Assembly: GCA_041855735.1 (NCBI GenBank)
Contig: JBHAEV010000035.1
Span: 1 to 29,631 of the forward strand
DNA length: 29,631 nucleotides
Reading direction: 5' to 3'
Source: CALALP01 sp041855735
GTDB lineage: Bacteria; Bacillota; Clostridia; Lachnospirales; Lachnospiraceae
The notes under the pieces are model-generated. The model saw nothing but the letters and a program-made list of their open reading frames with translations. It was not told the DNA's origin and ran no database searches. Made by a program: the position numbers and the translations under genes. Positions 8,286 through 15,982 of this stretch are shown in pieces; position 1 is the first letter of the stretch, and each line of letters begins with the position of its first letter.

Positions 8286-9344
8286 TTGAAAAGGGAGATC
8301 ATATATTGTATTCCGGAGGATTTTCCCGCAATGTCCGTGGGAGCATTTTTGAAATCAAAGCATTACACGCATCAGACATTGGTGAATCTGAAGAAAACTG
8401 CAAAAAGTGTTGTTTTAAACGGAGAATGGGTGTATTTGAAGACGGGCATAAAGGCAGGAGATGAACTCAGGATTTTCGTTTCGGAAGAGACCGATTCTTT
8501 GAAAATTTTGCCATGTGTATGCAAATTGGACATTGTTTATGAGGATGAAGATTTGGTGATCGTGAATAAACCGAGCAATATGCCGATCCACCCTTCTCTC
8601 AATCACTATGAAAATACCCTGGCAAATGCGCTCATGGATTATTATCAAAAACAGGGGAAACATTTTGTATTTCGCTGCATCAATCGTTTGGATCGGGATA
8701 CGACCGGATTGACAATGATTGCGAAGCATTATTTGAGTGCGGGGATTCTGTATTCGCAGATGGAAAAAAGGGAAATAAAAAGGAGTTATGTGGCATTTTG
8801 TGAGGGGATGCATGTGGAGGACGGATTTCAAGAGATTACATTGCGTGATCTTCGTGTTTCAAAACGAACGGAGGAAAGCATATCAAAGGCATCCGGCGGG
8901 GAATTTTCAAAATCGTTTGCAGAGAATTTTTTGAAAACATGGAATGGGAAATTTCCGCGCTCCGGTCGCATTGATTTGCCGATTTATCGGGCGGACGCAT
9001 CGTTGATCAAGCGTTGCGTCAACGAAAACGGCGAAAGAGCAATCACGAATTATCGCCATGTAAAAAAAACAAACGGAATCGATGTGATGGAATTCCGACT
9101 GGAAACGGGAAGGACGCATCAGATTCGTGTGCATATGTCAAGTCTGGGTTATCCACTTTTGGGCGACGAATTGTACGGAGGAAGTTGTGAAAAAATAAAA
9201 CGCACGGCCTTGCATGCCGCAAAACTGGAATTTCGCCATCCGATAACGCAAGAGAATATGACCGTCGAAGCGAAACTGCATACGGATATGCTGGAACTCT
9301 GCGATGTATCGACAAATGCCGCAACTGCGGCAGCAAATATGTGA
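8286..9344 (+). CDS. RluA-family RNA pseudouridine synthase
   Basis: A 352-residue protein that should isomerise a uridine in rRNA or tRNA to pseudouridine. The N terminus (about 15-65) looks like an S4-type RNA-binding region (VGAFLKSKHYTHQTLVNLKK). The catalytic domain follows: NKPSNMPIHPS (94-104) and RLDRDTTGL (134-142), where D136 is the expected catalytic Asp. The conserved GRTHQIRVHMSSLGYPLLGD segment is near the C terminus. Two oddities: the usual HRLD reads NRLD, and about 40 extra residues (after VEDGFQEI) interrupt the domain before RIDLPIYR. The start is TTG at 8286, preceded by GGGAGG at 8276-8281. Which RNA position it modifies cannot be told from sequence. Confidence 0.9.
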   Translation: MKREIIYCIPEDFPAMSVGAFLKSKHYTHQTLVNLKKTAKSVVLNGEWVYLKTGIKAGDELRIFVSEETDSLKILPCVCKLDIVYEDEDLVIVNKPSNMPIHPSLNHYENTLANALMDYYQKQGKHFVFRCINRLDRDTTGLTMIAKHYLSAGILYSQMEKREIKRSYVAFCEGMHVEDGFQEITLRDLRVSKRTEESISKASGGEFSKSFAENFLKTWNGKFPRSGRIDLPIYRADASLIKRCVNENGERAITNYRHVKKTNGIDVMEFRLETGRTHQIRVHMSSLGYPLLGDELYGGSCEKIKRTALHAAKLEFRHPITQENMTVEAKLHTDMLELCDVSTNAATAAANM

Positions 9345-9366
9345 AGATGACGAGACTATGGCGCTC

Positions 9367-9395
9367 TTGACAAAGCCTTTATTATTTACGATACT
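9367..9395 (+). promoter_or_regulatory. Putative promoter of the rpiB-like gene
   Basis: A perfect TTGACA at 9367-9372 and GATACT at 9390-9395 are separated by 17 nt, in the gap between the pseudouridine synthase stop and the isomerase start at 9430. Confidence 0.55.
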
Positions 9396-9429
9396 AATGA
9401 TGAATAAACGGTGGATTTCGGAGGAAGAG

Positions 9430-9885
9430 ATGAAGATCGGTTTTGGAAATGACTATACGGGAATTGATTTAAAGTTGATTTTGATGGAACATTTGCGAAA
9501 AAAGGGACATGAGTGCATCGACTACGGAACAACGGCAGAGGAGGACAGGCAGGACTATCCCCTGCCGGGTTTGACTGTCGCCGAGGCGATAAAAGCGGGT
9601 GATGTGGATAAGGGGGTTTTGATTTGCGGTACCGGGATCGGAATCTCTCTGGTTGCAAACAAGGTGCCGGGAATTTTGGCAGCCACATGTTCCGAGCCGT
9701 ATTCCGCGAGAATGACCGCGATGCATAACAACAGCAATATCATTGCCATGGGCTCCCGGGTTGTGGGAAGCGACATTGCCAAGATGATTGTGGATGAGTT
9801 TTTTGAAACGGAGTATGAGGGCGGCCGACATGAGGCAAGAATACAAAAAATCAGAGATGTAGAAGCGAAATACATGAAGGAGTAG
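9430..9885 (+). CDS. rpiB: RpiB/LacAB-family sugar-phosphate isomerase (ribose-5-phosphate isomerase B-like)
   Basis: The start at 9430 is chosen because MKIGFGNDY is the family N terminus and GGAGG (9420-9424) lies 5 nt upstream; in-frame starts further upstream add residues with no homology. The 151-residue length fits RpiB, which interconverts ribose-5- and ribulose-5-phosphate in the pentose phosphate pathway. Conserved blocks are ICGTGIGISLVANK (65-78, with C66), CSEPYSARMTAMHNN (87-101, with H99), MGSRVVG and YEGGRH. The catalytic Cys and His are kept, but the usual D-H pair of the first loop reads D8-Y9. A shift in substrate, for example to another aldose phosphate, is therefore possible; the gene symbol denotes family resemblance. 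Confidence 0.85.
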   Translation: MKIGFGNDYTGIDLKLILMEHLRKKGHECIDYGTTAEEDRQDYPLPGLTVAEAIKAGDVDKGVLICGTGIGISLVANKVPGILAATCSEPYSARMTAMHNNSNIIAMGSRVVGSDIAKMIVDEFFETEYEGGRHEARIQKIRDVEAKYMKE

Positions 9886-9886
9886 A

Positions 9887-10300
9887 ATGAATCTTGCGGA
9901 CTTATTCAGCTTTAATACGGAAAAGCAGAGAAAAAAGCGTCAAAAAGAGTACATGAAAAGAGTCTTTCGTCTGGGAGAAGGGCAGAGAGAATGGGAACTG
10001 CATATGGTGGAACAATTGTTTCCAAAAGGCAAGGACCGACGAAATTATGTATTCGAACTGTTGGTTTTAAAAGAAAAACTCTTTAAGGCGGAATTTCCCG
10101 AAGATGAGGATGATCCGGTCATTCCGAGGGAAGCGGTGCTGAACGATTGGGAGAAAAAAAGAGTCAATATTCAATTCACTAAAGCGGAATGCGCCGTGAT
10201 AAAGGCGATGGCGGTTTTGCAGCATGACTGTGAGAGTATGGAGAAACTTCCGACGAAAGAAGAGATACTGCAAAAGAGCGAAGTGTACAAAGACATGTAA
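9887..10300 (+). CDS. Conserved hypothetical protein (charged, helical)
   Basis: A 137-residue protein with no signal peptide or membrane segment. It is rich in Lys/Glu and probably all-helical (TEKQRKKRQKEYMKR near the N terminus; FTKAECAVIKAMAVLQHD around 100-115). No catalytic motif is recognised. Its ATG starts 1 nt after the rpiB stop, and the AAGGAG that serves it overlaps the end of rpiB, so the two genes are co-transcribed and probably translationally coupled. Function is unknown. Confidence 0.8.
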   Translation: MNLADLFSFNTEKQRKKRQKEYMKRVFRLGEGQREWELHMVEQLFPKGKDRRNYVFELLVLKEKLFKAEFPEDEDDPVIPREAVLNDWEKKRVNIQFTKAECAVIKAMAVLQHDCESMEKLPTKEEILQKSEVYKDM

Positions 10301-10380
10301 AACGGGACGGTTTACAGGAGATTGGAAGCGGTGTTGTTTTGATACGGAGATCCGGGATATTCTTTTGACACGGATATAAT

Positions 10381-10409
10381 TTGATTTTACACAATCTATA
10401 TGATATAAT
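10381..10409 (+). promoter_or_regulatory. Promoter upstream of the DUF2156 gene
   Basis: TTGATT (10381-10386) and TATAAT (10404-10409) have the optimal 17-nt spacing and lie about 125 nt upstream of the start at 10534. The box pair is close to the vegetative consensus. Confidence 0.75.
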
Positions 10410-10533
10410 CCATGACGAACAGCTTCACTCAGGCTTTTCAAAGCAGAGCAAAGAAGGAAAGCGGACAAAGAGGCAATCACGCATTTGAATGTATATTGCT
10501 TCAAACAAGTATCATCATAGAAAGAGAGTGGTC

Positions 10534-11466
10534 ATGGACACATACAGAGATTTGGAATTTAAGCCGTTAACGGCGATGGATATGCAAAGGTATTCGAAAT
10601 TCTTCGGACTTAGGGATAATAAAACCTGTGACAGTGTGGGACTGGAAGCCTTTATCTGGAAAGACTATTACAATGTACGGGTAGCGGTCGTAACAAGAGA
10701 GGGAGAAGAAATCGGAATCCTGTGGCTGATGGGCGATGAGGACAGACCGTTTGCCGCGATGCCGATGTGCAGGGCAGAAGATCTGGAGTATTGTCTGCGT
10801 TTGGAAATCGATTATTTCAAGCATGTGCTCGGGATGACATTTAAGATCAATCTGGCCGATGAGGCGGCGATTGAAATCTTGAATCTCAGTCCGGATGAGT
10901 TTATCGTAGAAAAAAAAGAGGGCTCGAAAGACTATTTATATGATGGAGAGGCTCTCAGGACGCTGGCAGGGAAAAAACTGCACAAGAAGAAAAATCATTA
11001 CAATAAATTTGTGAAAAGTTACGAAGGTCGATTTGCGTTCCGTAAGCTGGATTGCAGCGACAGACAGGAAGTGTTCCGGTTTTTGGAGTTGTGGAGAGTT
11101 TCCAAGGGAGAGGATGTGGAAAAACATTTGGATCCGGAAGTGGAGGGCATTCATGATATCCTGAAAAACTGTGCGATTCTGGATATCAAAATGGGCGGGG
11201 TTTTCATCGACAATCAACTGGAAGCATTTTCCATCGGCAGCCTGAATGAAAGAGAGAATATGGCAGTCATTCACATTGAGAAGGCAAATCCGGAGATTCC
11301 GGGTTTGTATCAGTTTATCAATAAGGAGTTTTTGTGTCATGAATTTCCGAATGTGGAATTGGTGAATCGGGAGGATGATTTGGGAATTGAAGGGCTTCGC
11401 AAGGCCAAAGAGAGTTATCAGCCGATCGGGTATGCACACAAATACTATGTGGAATACAGGGGCTAG
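10534..11466 (+). CDS. DUF2156 domain protein (phosphatidylglycerol lysyltransferase C-terminal-like, GNAT fold)
   Basis: A 310-residue soluble protein. The start MDTYRDLEFKPL at 10534 is preferred over an in-frame start 45 nt upstream, because the family normally begins shortly before F-K-P-L. The segment around 132-160, with DYLYDGEAL and LHKKKNHYNKF, is the hallmark of the DUF2156/LPG_synthase_C family. That family shares the double-GNAT fold of MprF-type aminoacyltransferases but here lacks any membrane flippase part. The actual acyl donor and acceptor are unknown. The gene lies 47 nt before an Eis-like acetyltransferase, and the two probably form one operon from the promoter at 10381-10409. 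Confidence 0.85.
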   Translation: MDTYRDLEFKPLTAMDMQRYSKFFGLRDNKTCDSVGLEAFIWKDYYNVRVAVVTREGEEIGILWLMGDEDRPFAAMPMCRAEDLEYCLRLEIDYFKHVLGMTFKINLADEAAIEILNLSPDEFIVEKKEGSKDYLYDGEALRTLAGKKLHKKKNHYNKFVKSYEGRFAFRKLDCSDRQEVFRFLELWRVSKGEDVEKHLDPEVEGIHDILKNCAILDIKMGGVFIDNQLEAFSIGSLNERENMAVIHIEKANPEIPGLYQFINKEFLCHEFPNVELVNREDDLGIEGLRKAKESYQPIGYAHKYYVEYRG

Positions 11467-11513
11467 ATCACGGCAACTTGGGTGTTCGGTCTTTGTAAAA
11501 AGCGGGAGAGAAC

Positions 11514-12656
11514 ATGATAAGATTTTTGGCGGATGAAGAAAAAGGGCGGAGTAAAGAATTATATCAACATGCTTTTCCAAAGGATTCGGAAGAATTTTTA
11601 AAGTATTATTTTACGGTGAAAACGGAGAAAAACCGTATTATTGCGGATGAGGAAGACGGTAAAATCGTAAGTATGGCAAATTTCAACCCGTATTCCATCG
11701 TCTATTACACACAGAGGCTGGACCTGGACTATATCGTTGCGGTTGCGACCGATGAGAAATACCGGCGTCAAGGCAGAATGGGCAGGATCCTGAGAGCGGG
11801 GTTTGATGTGATGTATCGGGAGAGAAAGCCCTTTACCTATCTGAAACCGGCAAACAAGGACTATTATCTTCCGTTCGGCTTCGGATACATCTCGGAAGTA
11901 TGGGAAACAAAGCCAAAGAAAGGGGTGGAGCTGAAAGTGATCACGCTGACGCCTGATTTGGTTTCCGAAGAGGATTTGAAGGTTTATCAAAACATTCTGG
12001 GGGATGAGTATTTCCATGAAAAGCAGATTCATCCTTCCGCAATTCCGATGTCGAGGAAATCTCTGGGTTTCGGAGGAGGCGTGTTTGATGCGCAGATTTT
12101 GGGGTTCCAGAGAGAGTGGCTGCACTCCGGTGTGGATGTCTATACCTACAGAACGCAGGAGTATTTAAATCAACTGTATCAAATGCTGGGAACAGATGCG
12201 GGTGAGATTTGTCTTTATTTTGATGAGAAAAGCAATGTGGCGGGAGTACACATTTATTGGAACTTGGAGAACACGGAAAGTTTGGAGTTCCTCGGAGACT
12301 TGAATTATTTCGATATGAAACCGACCGGAAAGCCCGATAAGATGGCAAGAATCATTCATCTGGAGGAATTTGTGCAGGTTCTGCATTTGAAGCAGGACAG
12401 TGTGAAGCAAATGGAAACCGTCAAATTTCGAATTCGGGATGATATGATATCCGAGAACAACGGAACTTTTTTATGGCATCTGAATCGGGAATTTTCATAC
12501 ATCGAAAAGCTGGAAAAGGAAGACCGTCTTGAGGTATTTGAAGTCGAAATCGGAGATTTTGTTTCATGGGCATTCGGGCAAAAAGAATTGGACGGCGGAT
12601 ATATTTTTGAAGATATTCAAAGATTGCATACCACAATGATAAATGAGGAAGTCTGA
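11514..12656 (+). CDS. Eis-like GNAT family N-acetyltransferase
   Basis: A 380-residue cytoplasmic protein. The N-terminal GNAT domain has the acetyl-CoA-binding motif VATDEKYRRQGRMGRIL (77-93, pattern R-x-x-G-x-G/M-G), followed by PFGFGYISEVWE, as in Eis-type acetyltransferases. A second GNAT-like half and a C-terminal region, with VEIGDFVSWAFG, resembling the SCP2-like end of this family follow. Family members acetylate amines such as aminoglycosides or protein lysines; the substrate here is unknown. GGGAGAG lies just before the ATG. The stop TGA overlaps the ATG of the next gene (TGATG), so the downstream DUF951 gene is translationally coupled. Confidence 0.87.
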   Translation: MIRFLADEEKGRSKELYQHAFPKDSEEFLKYYFTVKTEKNRIIADEEDGKIVSMANFNPYSIVYYTQRLDLDYIVAVATDEKYRRQGRMGRILRAGFDVMYRERKPFTYLKPANKDYYLPFGFGYISEVWETKPKKGVELKVITLTPDLVSEEDLKVYQNILGDEYFHEKQIHPSAIPMSRKSLGFGGGVFDAQILGFQREWLHSGVDVYTYRTQEYLNQLYQMLGTDAGEICLYFDEKSNVAGVHIYWNLENTESLEFLGDLNYFDMKPTGKPDKMARIIHLEEFVQVLHLKQDSVKQMETVKFRIRDDMISENNGTFLWHLNREFSYIEKLEKEDRLEVFEVEIGDFVSWAFGQKELDGGYIFEDIQRLHTTMINEEV

Positions 12657-12835
12657 TGGCAATGGCGATAGAGGTGGGGAATGTACTGGTTTTGAAAAAA
12701 CCGCATCCCTGCGGTTCAAAAGAATGGACAGTATTAAGAGTGGGGCAGGATTTTCGCATCAAATGTCTCGGATGCGGACATCAGATCATGTTGCCCAGAG
12801 TGGTGCTGGAAAAGAGGATTAAGGAAATAAAATGA
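12656..12835 (+). CDS. DUF951 family small protein
   Basis: A 59-residue protein starting MAMAIEVGNV. It shows the DUF951 pattern: V-x-L-K-K-P-H-P-C-G-S (about 12-21), W-x-V-x-R-V-G-x-D-F-R-I-K-C-x-G-C-G (24-41) and I-M-L-P-R (44-48). The C19, C37 and C40 arrangement suggests a small metal-binding fold, as inferred for this family. It overlaps the preceding GNAT gene by 1 nt and the following ABC-F gene by 4 nt (ATGA), so all three are coupled. In Bacillus-type genomes a DUF951 gene (yyzM) also sits just upstream of the rpsF operon, so the linkage to rpsF here is a conserved context. Function is unknown. Confidence 0.93.
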   Translation: MAMAIEVGNVLVLKKPHPCGSKEWTVLRVGQDFRIKCLGCGHQIMLPRVVLEKRIKEIK

Positions 12836-14382
12836 GTATATTAAGTGTAGAACATTTGAGTCACGGGTTTGGAGATCGTGCGATATTTCATGATGTCAGC
12901 TTCCGGATGTTAAAGGGAGAGCATATCGGTCTGATCGGAGCAAACGGAGAGGGTAAATCCACATTCATGAGCATCATTACCGACAAGCTGATTCCGGATG
13001 AGGGAAGGATCGAATGGGCAAAGGATGTCCGAGTGGGCTATCTGGATCAGCATGCCGTGTTAAACAAAGGGATGACTATTCGGGATACGCTTAGGGGAGC
13101 GTTTGACTTTTTGTTTCGGATGGAAGCCAGAATGAATGAGATTTGCGATAAGCTCGCGGATGCCGGTGATGATATGGATGCTCTGATGGAAGAGCTCGGC
13201 ATGATTCAGGACGCTTTGATGGCGCATGATTTTTATGTGATTGATTCCAAAGTGGAGGAAGTCGCAAGGGCTCTCGGGATTTTGGATCTTGGCTTGGATA
13301 AGGATGTTTCAGAGCTGTCCGGAGGGCAGAGAACCAAGATTTTAATGGCGAAGCTGTTGCTGGAAAAACCGGATATTTTACTTTTGGACGAGCCGACCAA
13401 TCATTTGGATGAAAACCACATTGAGTGGCTGAAGCGGTATCTTCTGGAGTATGAAAATGCATTTATTCTGATTTCTCATGACATCCCTTTCTTAAATTCC
13501 GTGGTCAACATCATCTATCACATGGAGAATCAAAACCTGGATCGATATGTGGGAGATTATGAAAATTTCCAAAAGGTCTATGAGGTAAAGAAATCGCAGC
13601 TGGAGGCGGCGTACAAGCGTCAGCAGCAGGAGATTGCGCAGCTGGAGGATTTTGTAGCGAGAAATAAGGCCAGAGTTTCAACCAGAAATATGGCGATGTC
13701 CCGTCAGAAAAAACTAGACAAAATGGATGTGATCGAGTTGGCAAGGGAAAAGCCGAAGCCGGAATTTCATTTCAAAGAGGCAAGAACACCCGGTAAGATT
13801 TTGTTTGAAACAAAGGATTTGGTCATCGGGTATGACGAAGCCCTTTCCAAGCCGATTACCATGCAGATGGAAAGAGGAGAAAAGATTGTGCTCTCCGGTG
13901 CCAACGGCATCGGAAAAACGACTCTGCTCAAGAGTATTCTCGGTTTGACCCCTCCGATTTTTGGAACGGTTGCCCTTGGCGATTACTTGGAAATCGGATA
14001 CTTTGAGCAGGAGATGGACAAAGACAACTCCCGCACCTGCCTGGAAGAAATCTGGGAGGAGTTTCCGGGATTTACGCAATATGAAGCCAGAAGCGCCCTT
14101 GCAAAATGCGGATTGACCACCAAGCATATTGAGAGTCTGATGCGTGTGCTGAGCGGAGGCGAGCAGGCAAAGGTCAGACTTTGCAAGCTCATCAATCGCG
14201 AGAGCAATATTTTGCTTTTGGATGAGCCGACGAATCACCTGGATGTGGATGCAAAAGCGGAACTGAAGCGTGCTTTGAAGGACTATAAGGGAAGTGTATT
14301 GCTGATCTGCCATGAGCCTGAGTTTTATGAGGGGATCGCCACGAAGGTGATGGATTGCAGCGAATGGGCGCTGAGGGGATAG
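12832..14382 (+). CDS. ABC-F family ATP-binding protein (ribosome-associated type)
   Basis: A 516-residue soluble protein with two ABC ATPase domains and no membrane segments. Domain 1: Walker A GANGEGKS (36-43), signature LSGGQRTK (162-169), Walker B ILLLDEPTNHLD (182-193), H-loop SHD (215-217). The linker, about 235-310, is charged and helical (the P-site tRNA-interaction motif region). Domain 2: Walker A GANGIGKT (356-363), signature LSGGEQAKVR, Walker B ILLLDEPTNHLD (460-471), H-loop CHE. ABC-F proteins act on the ribosome, easing stalled translation or protecting it from antibiotics; which role applies here is not evident. It overlaps the DUF951 gene by 4 nt. The second H-loop reads C-H-E rather than S-H-D, with the His kept. 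Confidence 0.93.
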   Translation: MSILSVEHLSHGFGDRAIFHDVSFRMLKGEHIGLIGANGEGKSTFMSIITDKLIPDEGRIEWAKDVRVGYLDQHAVLNKGMTIRDTLRGAFDFLFRMEARMNEICDKLADAGDDMDALMEELGMIQDALMAHDFYVIDSKVEEVARALGILDLGLDKDVSELSGGQRTKILMAKLLLEKPDILLLDEPTNHLDENHIEWLKRYLLEYENAFILISHDIPFLNSVVNIIYHMENQNLDRYVGDYENFQKVYEVKKSQLEAAYKRQQQEIAQLEDFVARNKARVSTRNMAMSRQKKLDKMDVIELAREKPKPEFHFKEARTPGKILFETKDLVIGYDEALSKPITMQMERGEKIVLSGANGIGKTTLLKSILGLTPPIFGTVALGDYLEIGYFEQEMDKDNSRTCLEEIWEEFPGFTQYEARSALAKCGLTTKHIESLMRVLSGGEQAKVRLCKLINRESNILLLDEPTNHLDVDAKAELKRALKDYKGSVLLICHEPEFYEGIATKVMDCSEWALRG

Positions 14383-14429
14383 AGATATGGATGAATGCAA
14401 AGGAAGGATGAATCGTTCGGAATTTGGAC

Positions 14430-14458
14430 TTGTATTCTTTGGGGGAATCTGTTAGAAT
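14430..14458 (+). promoter_or_regulatory. Promoter of the rpsF-ssb-rpsR operon
   Basis: TTGTAT (14430-14435) and TAGAAT (14453-14458), spacing 17 nt, lie 70 nt upstream of rpsF. Transcription would begin near 14465 and include the hairpin leader at 14480-14521. Confidence 0.75.
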
Positions 14459-14479
14459 ACAGAACTGTGACACATTATT

Positions 14480-14521
14480 CCTTGCTTTCGGGAAAGCCGA
14501 AGGCCGGAGACCATAAGGAGG
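14480..14521 (+). promoter_or_regulatory. Putative S6:S18-binding autoregulatory leader of rpsF
   Basis: The arms GCTTTCGG (14484-14491) and CCGAAGGC (14497-14504) form an 8-bp stem with loop GAAAG. An outer CCTT (14480-14483) can pair with AAGG (14515-14518), leaving a one-sided bulge CGGAGACCAT next to the CCG. This agrees with the known rpsF leader plan, where a CCG-containing bulge binds the S6:S18 dimer. The 3' outer strand is part of the rpsF ribosome-binding site AAGGAGG (14515-14521), so binding would block translation. The assignment is by eye, not by covariance model. Confidence 0.65.
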
Positions 14522-14528
14522 TAAAGAG

Positions 14529-14822
14529 ATGACAAACAAATATGAGTTGGCACTTGTTCTTAACGGCAAGCTTGAAGATGATGCCAGGAACGCTGCACTC
14601 GAGAAGGTACAAGGTTACATCACCAGATTCGGCGGAACCGTGACCAATGTAGACGAGTGGGGCAGAAAAAGATTGGCATATGAGATTCAGAAGCAAAAAG
14701 AAGGCTTCTACTATTTCATCAAGTTTGAGTCAGACAATGCGGATTGTCCGAATGAGCTTGAGGCACATGTTCGTATTATGGAGCCGGTTTTGAGATACTT
14801 GGTCGTTAAGCAAGAGGCTTAA
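14529..14822 (+). CDS. rpsF: 30S ribosomal protein S6
   Basis: A 97-residue S6 protein of standard bacterial length: NKYELALVLNGKLED at the N terminus, GGTVTNVDEWGRKRLAYEIQ in the middle (35-54), GFYYFIKFES, and VRIMEPVLRYLVVK at the end. S6 binds the 30S platform with S18. AAGGAGG lies 7 nt before the ATG and is part of the leader hairpin, which suggests feedback control by S6:S18. It is first in the classical rpsF-ssb-rpsR order. Confidence 0.98.
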   Translation: MTNKYELALVLNGKLEDDARNAALEKVQGYITRFGGTVTNVDEWGRKRLAYEIQKQKEGFYYFIKFESDNADCPNELEAHVRIMEPVLRYLVVKQEA

Positions 14823-14848
14823 GATTAAGACAAAGAAAGAGTGATTGT

Positions 14849-15298
14849 ATGAACAAAGTTATAATTATGGGAAGACTGACAAGAGATCCGGAAGTGAGAT
14901 ATTCATCGGGAGAGCGCGCGATGGCTATTGCAAGGTATACACTTGCGGTAGACCGAAGAATGAGAAGGACGAATACCCCGGAGGAACAGACCGCTGATTT
15001 TATTCCATGTGTTGCATTTGACAAATCGGGCGAGTTTGCGGAAAAGTATTTCAAACAGGGGATGAGAGTCCTTGTTTCGGGTCGCATTCAGACCGGAAGT
15101 TATACGAATAAGGATGGACAGAAAGTTTATACAACAGAGGTTATTGTTGAGGATCAGGAGTTTGCGGACAGCAAGAACTCCGCAGGGAACACTGGCGGTT
15201 ATACGCAGGAGTATAAGCCGAGTCCTTCCTCGGCAAGCAGTGACGGTTTTATGAACATACCGGATGGAGTCGACGACGAAGGACTTCCATTCAATTGA
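14849..15298 (+). CDS. ssb: Single-stranded DNA-binding protein
   Basis: A 149-residue SSB. The OB-fold begins MNKVIIMGRLTRDPEVRYSS and continues through ADFIPCVAFDKSGEFAEKYFKQGMRV with the conserved VSGRIQTGSY. A Gly/Ser/Pro-rich linker leads to the acidic tip DDEGLPFN, the partner-protein-binding tail seen in most bacterial SSBs (usually ending DDDIPF; here one extra Asn). It coats single-stranded DNA in replication and repair. It lies between rpsF (26 nt gap) and rpsR (70 nt gap), the conserved arrangement. Confidence 0.98.
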   Translation: MNKVIIMGRLTRDPEVRYSSGERAMAIARYTLAVDRRMRRTNTPEEQTADFIPCVAFDKSGEFAEKYFKQGMRVLVSGRIQTGSYTNKDGQKVYTTEVIVEDQEFADSKNSAGNTGGYTQEYKPSPSSASSDGFMNIPDGVDDEGLPFN

Positions 15299-15368
15299 CA
15301 GACAGCGATGTTTGTGCGAAAAGCTTTGCAAGATAGACGAAAGTCTGAATAAACGAAAGGGGACGATT

Positions 15369-15638
15369 ATGGCATTTAACAAATCAGACAGACCTGACGG
15401 TCCTAGAAGAAGACCGATGGGCGGGATGCGCAGAAGAAAGAAAGTATGTGCTTTTTGTTTCGGTGAAAAAAAGTCGATTGACTATAAGGATGTGGCAACT
15501 TTGAAGAAACTGATTTCAGAGAGAGGTAAGATTTTACCAAGACGTATCACGGGTACCTGTGCAAAACATCAAAGAGAGCTCACCGTGGCAATCAAGAGAG
15601 CAAGACATACCGCACTTTTACCATATGTAGTGGAATAA
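15369..15638 (+). CDS. rpsR: 30S ribosomal protein S18 (zinc-binding form)
   Basis: An 89-residue S18. The start MAFNKSDRP at 15369 is supported by GAAAGGGG upstream; a longer in-frame extension has no S18 homology. The core contains CAFCFGEKKSIDYKD, LKKLISERGKILPRRITG and AIKRARHTALLPY. C27, C30, C64 and H67 (CxxC ... CxxH) form a plausible zinc site, so this is the zinc-dependent (C+) form. It is the last gene of the rpsF operon and partner of S6 in the leader feedback. Confidence 0.98.
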   Translation: MAFNKSDRPDGPRRRPMGGMRRRKKVCAFCFGEKKSIDYKDVATLKKLISERGKILPRRITGTCAKHQRELTVAIKRARHTALLPYVVE

Positions 15639-15681
15639 AAATGGATTTGGATTCGGCGGTTGTAAAACCGGGAATCTTACG

Positions 15682-15725
15682 AAGGAGTTGTTGCACGAAG
15701 CGATCGTGTGACGGCTCTTTTTTTT
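15682..15725 (+). terminator. Terminator of the rpsF-ssb-rpsR operon
   Basis: GTTGCACGA pairs with TCGTGTGAC around loop AGCGA (9 bp with two G-U), with outer extension GAG/CTC, followed by eight T's at 15718-15725. It is about 45 nt after the rpsR stop. Confidence 0.85.
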
Positions 15726-15820
15726 ATGCAACAGGGTCGTCGGGAAGATTACGGGAAAGACCATCCGTCCCCGGATACCAAAAACTTTTCCTGAAAATAA
15801 AAAAATAATTTAGAAAAAAC

Positions 15821-15848
15821 TTGTAAAGTTTTGGCAAAATGCTATAAT
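15821..15848 (+). promoter_or_regulatory. Distal promoter of the atp operon
   Basis: TTGTAA (15821-15826) and a perfect TATAAT (15843-15848) have 16-nt spacing and an A-rich upstream stretch. The transcript would carry about 200 nt of leader before 16060. Confidence 0.75.
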
Positions 15849-15952
15849 AGAGATATGTGAGCCGCTAGTATTCGTCAAAATACCTGATCAAAATTATTTT
15901 TAGATAAAATGCATTCAAAAGGATTGCGAGATTTGCCGTGTTTTCGGTTTTA

Positions 15953-15982
15953 TAGACAATCCTATGGTTTTTAAGGTATAAT
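15953..15982 (+). promoter_or_regulatory. Proximal promoter of the atp operon
   Basis: TAGACA (15953-15958) and a perfect TATAAT (15977-15982) have 18-nt spacing and lie about 80 nt upstream of the first operon gene. Confidence 0.65.

Noticed and set aside
8183..8464. Plus-strand frame overlapping the start of the pseudouridine synthase
   Set aside because: It begins in the terminator hairpin and runs in another frame through the S4-like coding region.
9304..9429. N-terminal extension of the rpiB-like protein
   Set aside because: The extra 42 residues overlap the end of the previous gene and a promoter-like TTGACA, lack homology, and the ribosome-binding site fits the start at 9430.
10365..10380. 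TTGACA followed by TATAAT upstream of the DUF2156 gene
   Set aside because: The two boxes are only 4 nt apart, which cannot work as a promoter pair; the 17-nt-spaced pair at 10381-10409 is preferred.
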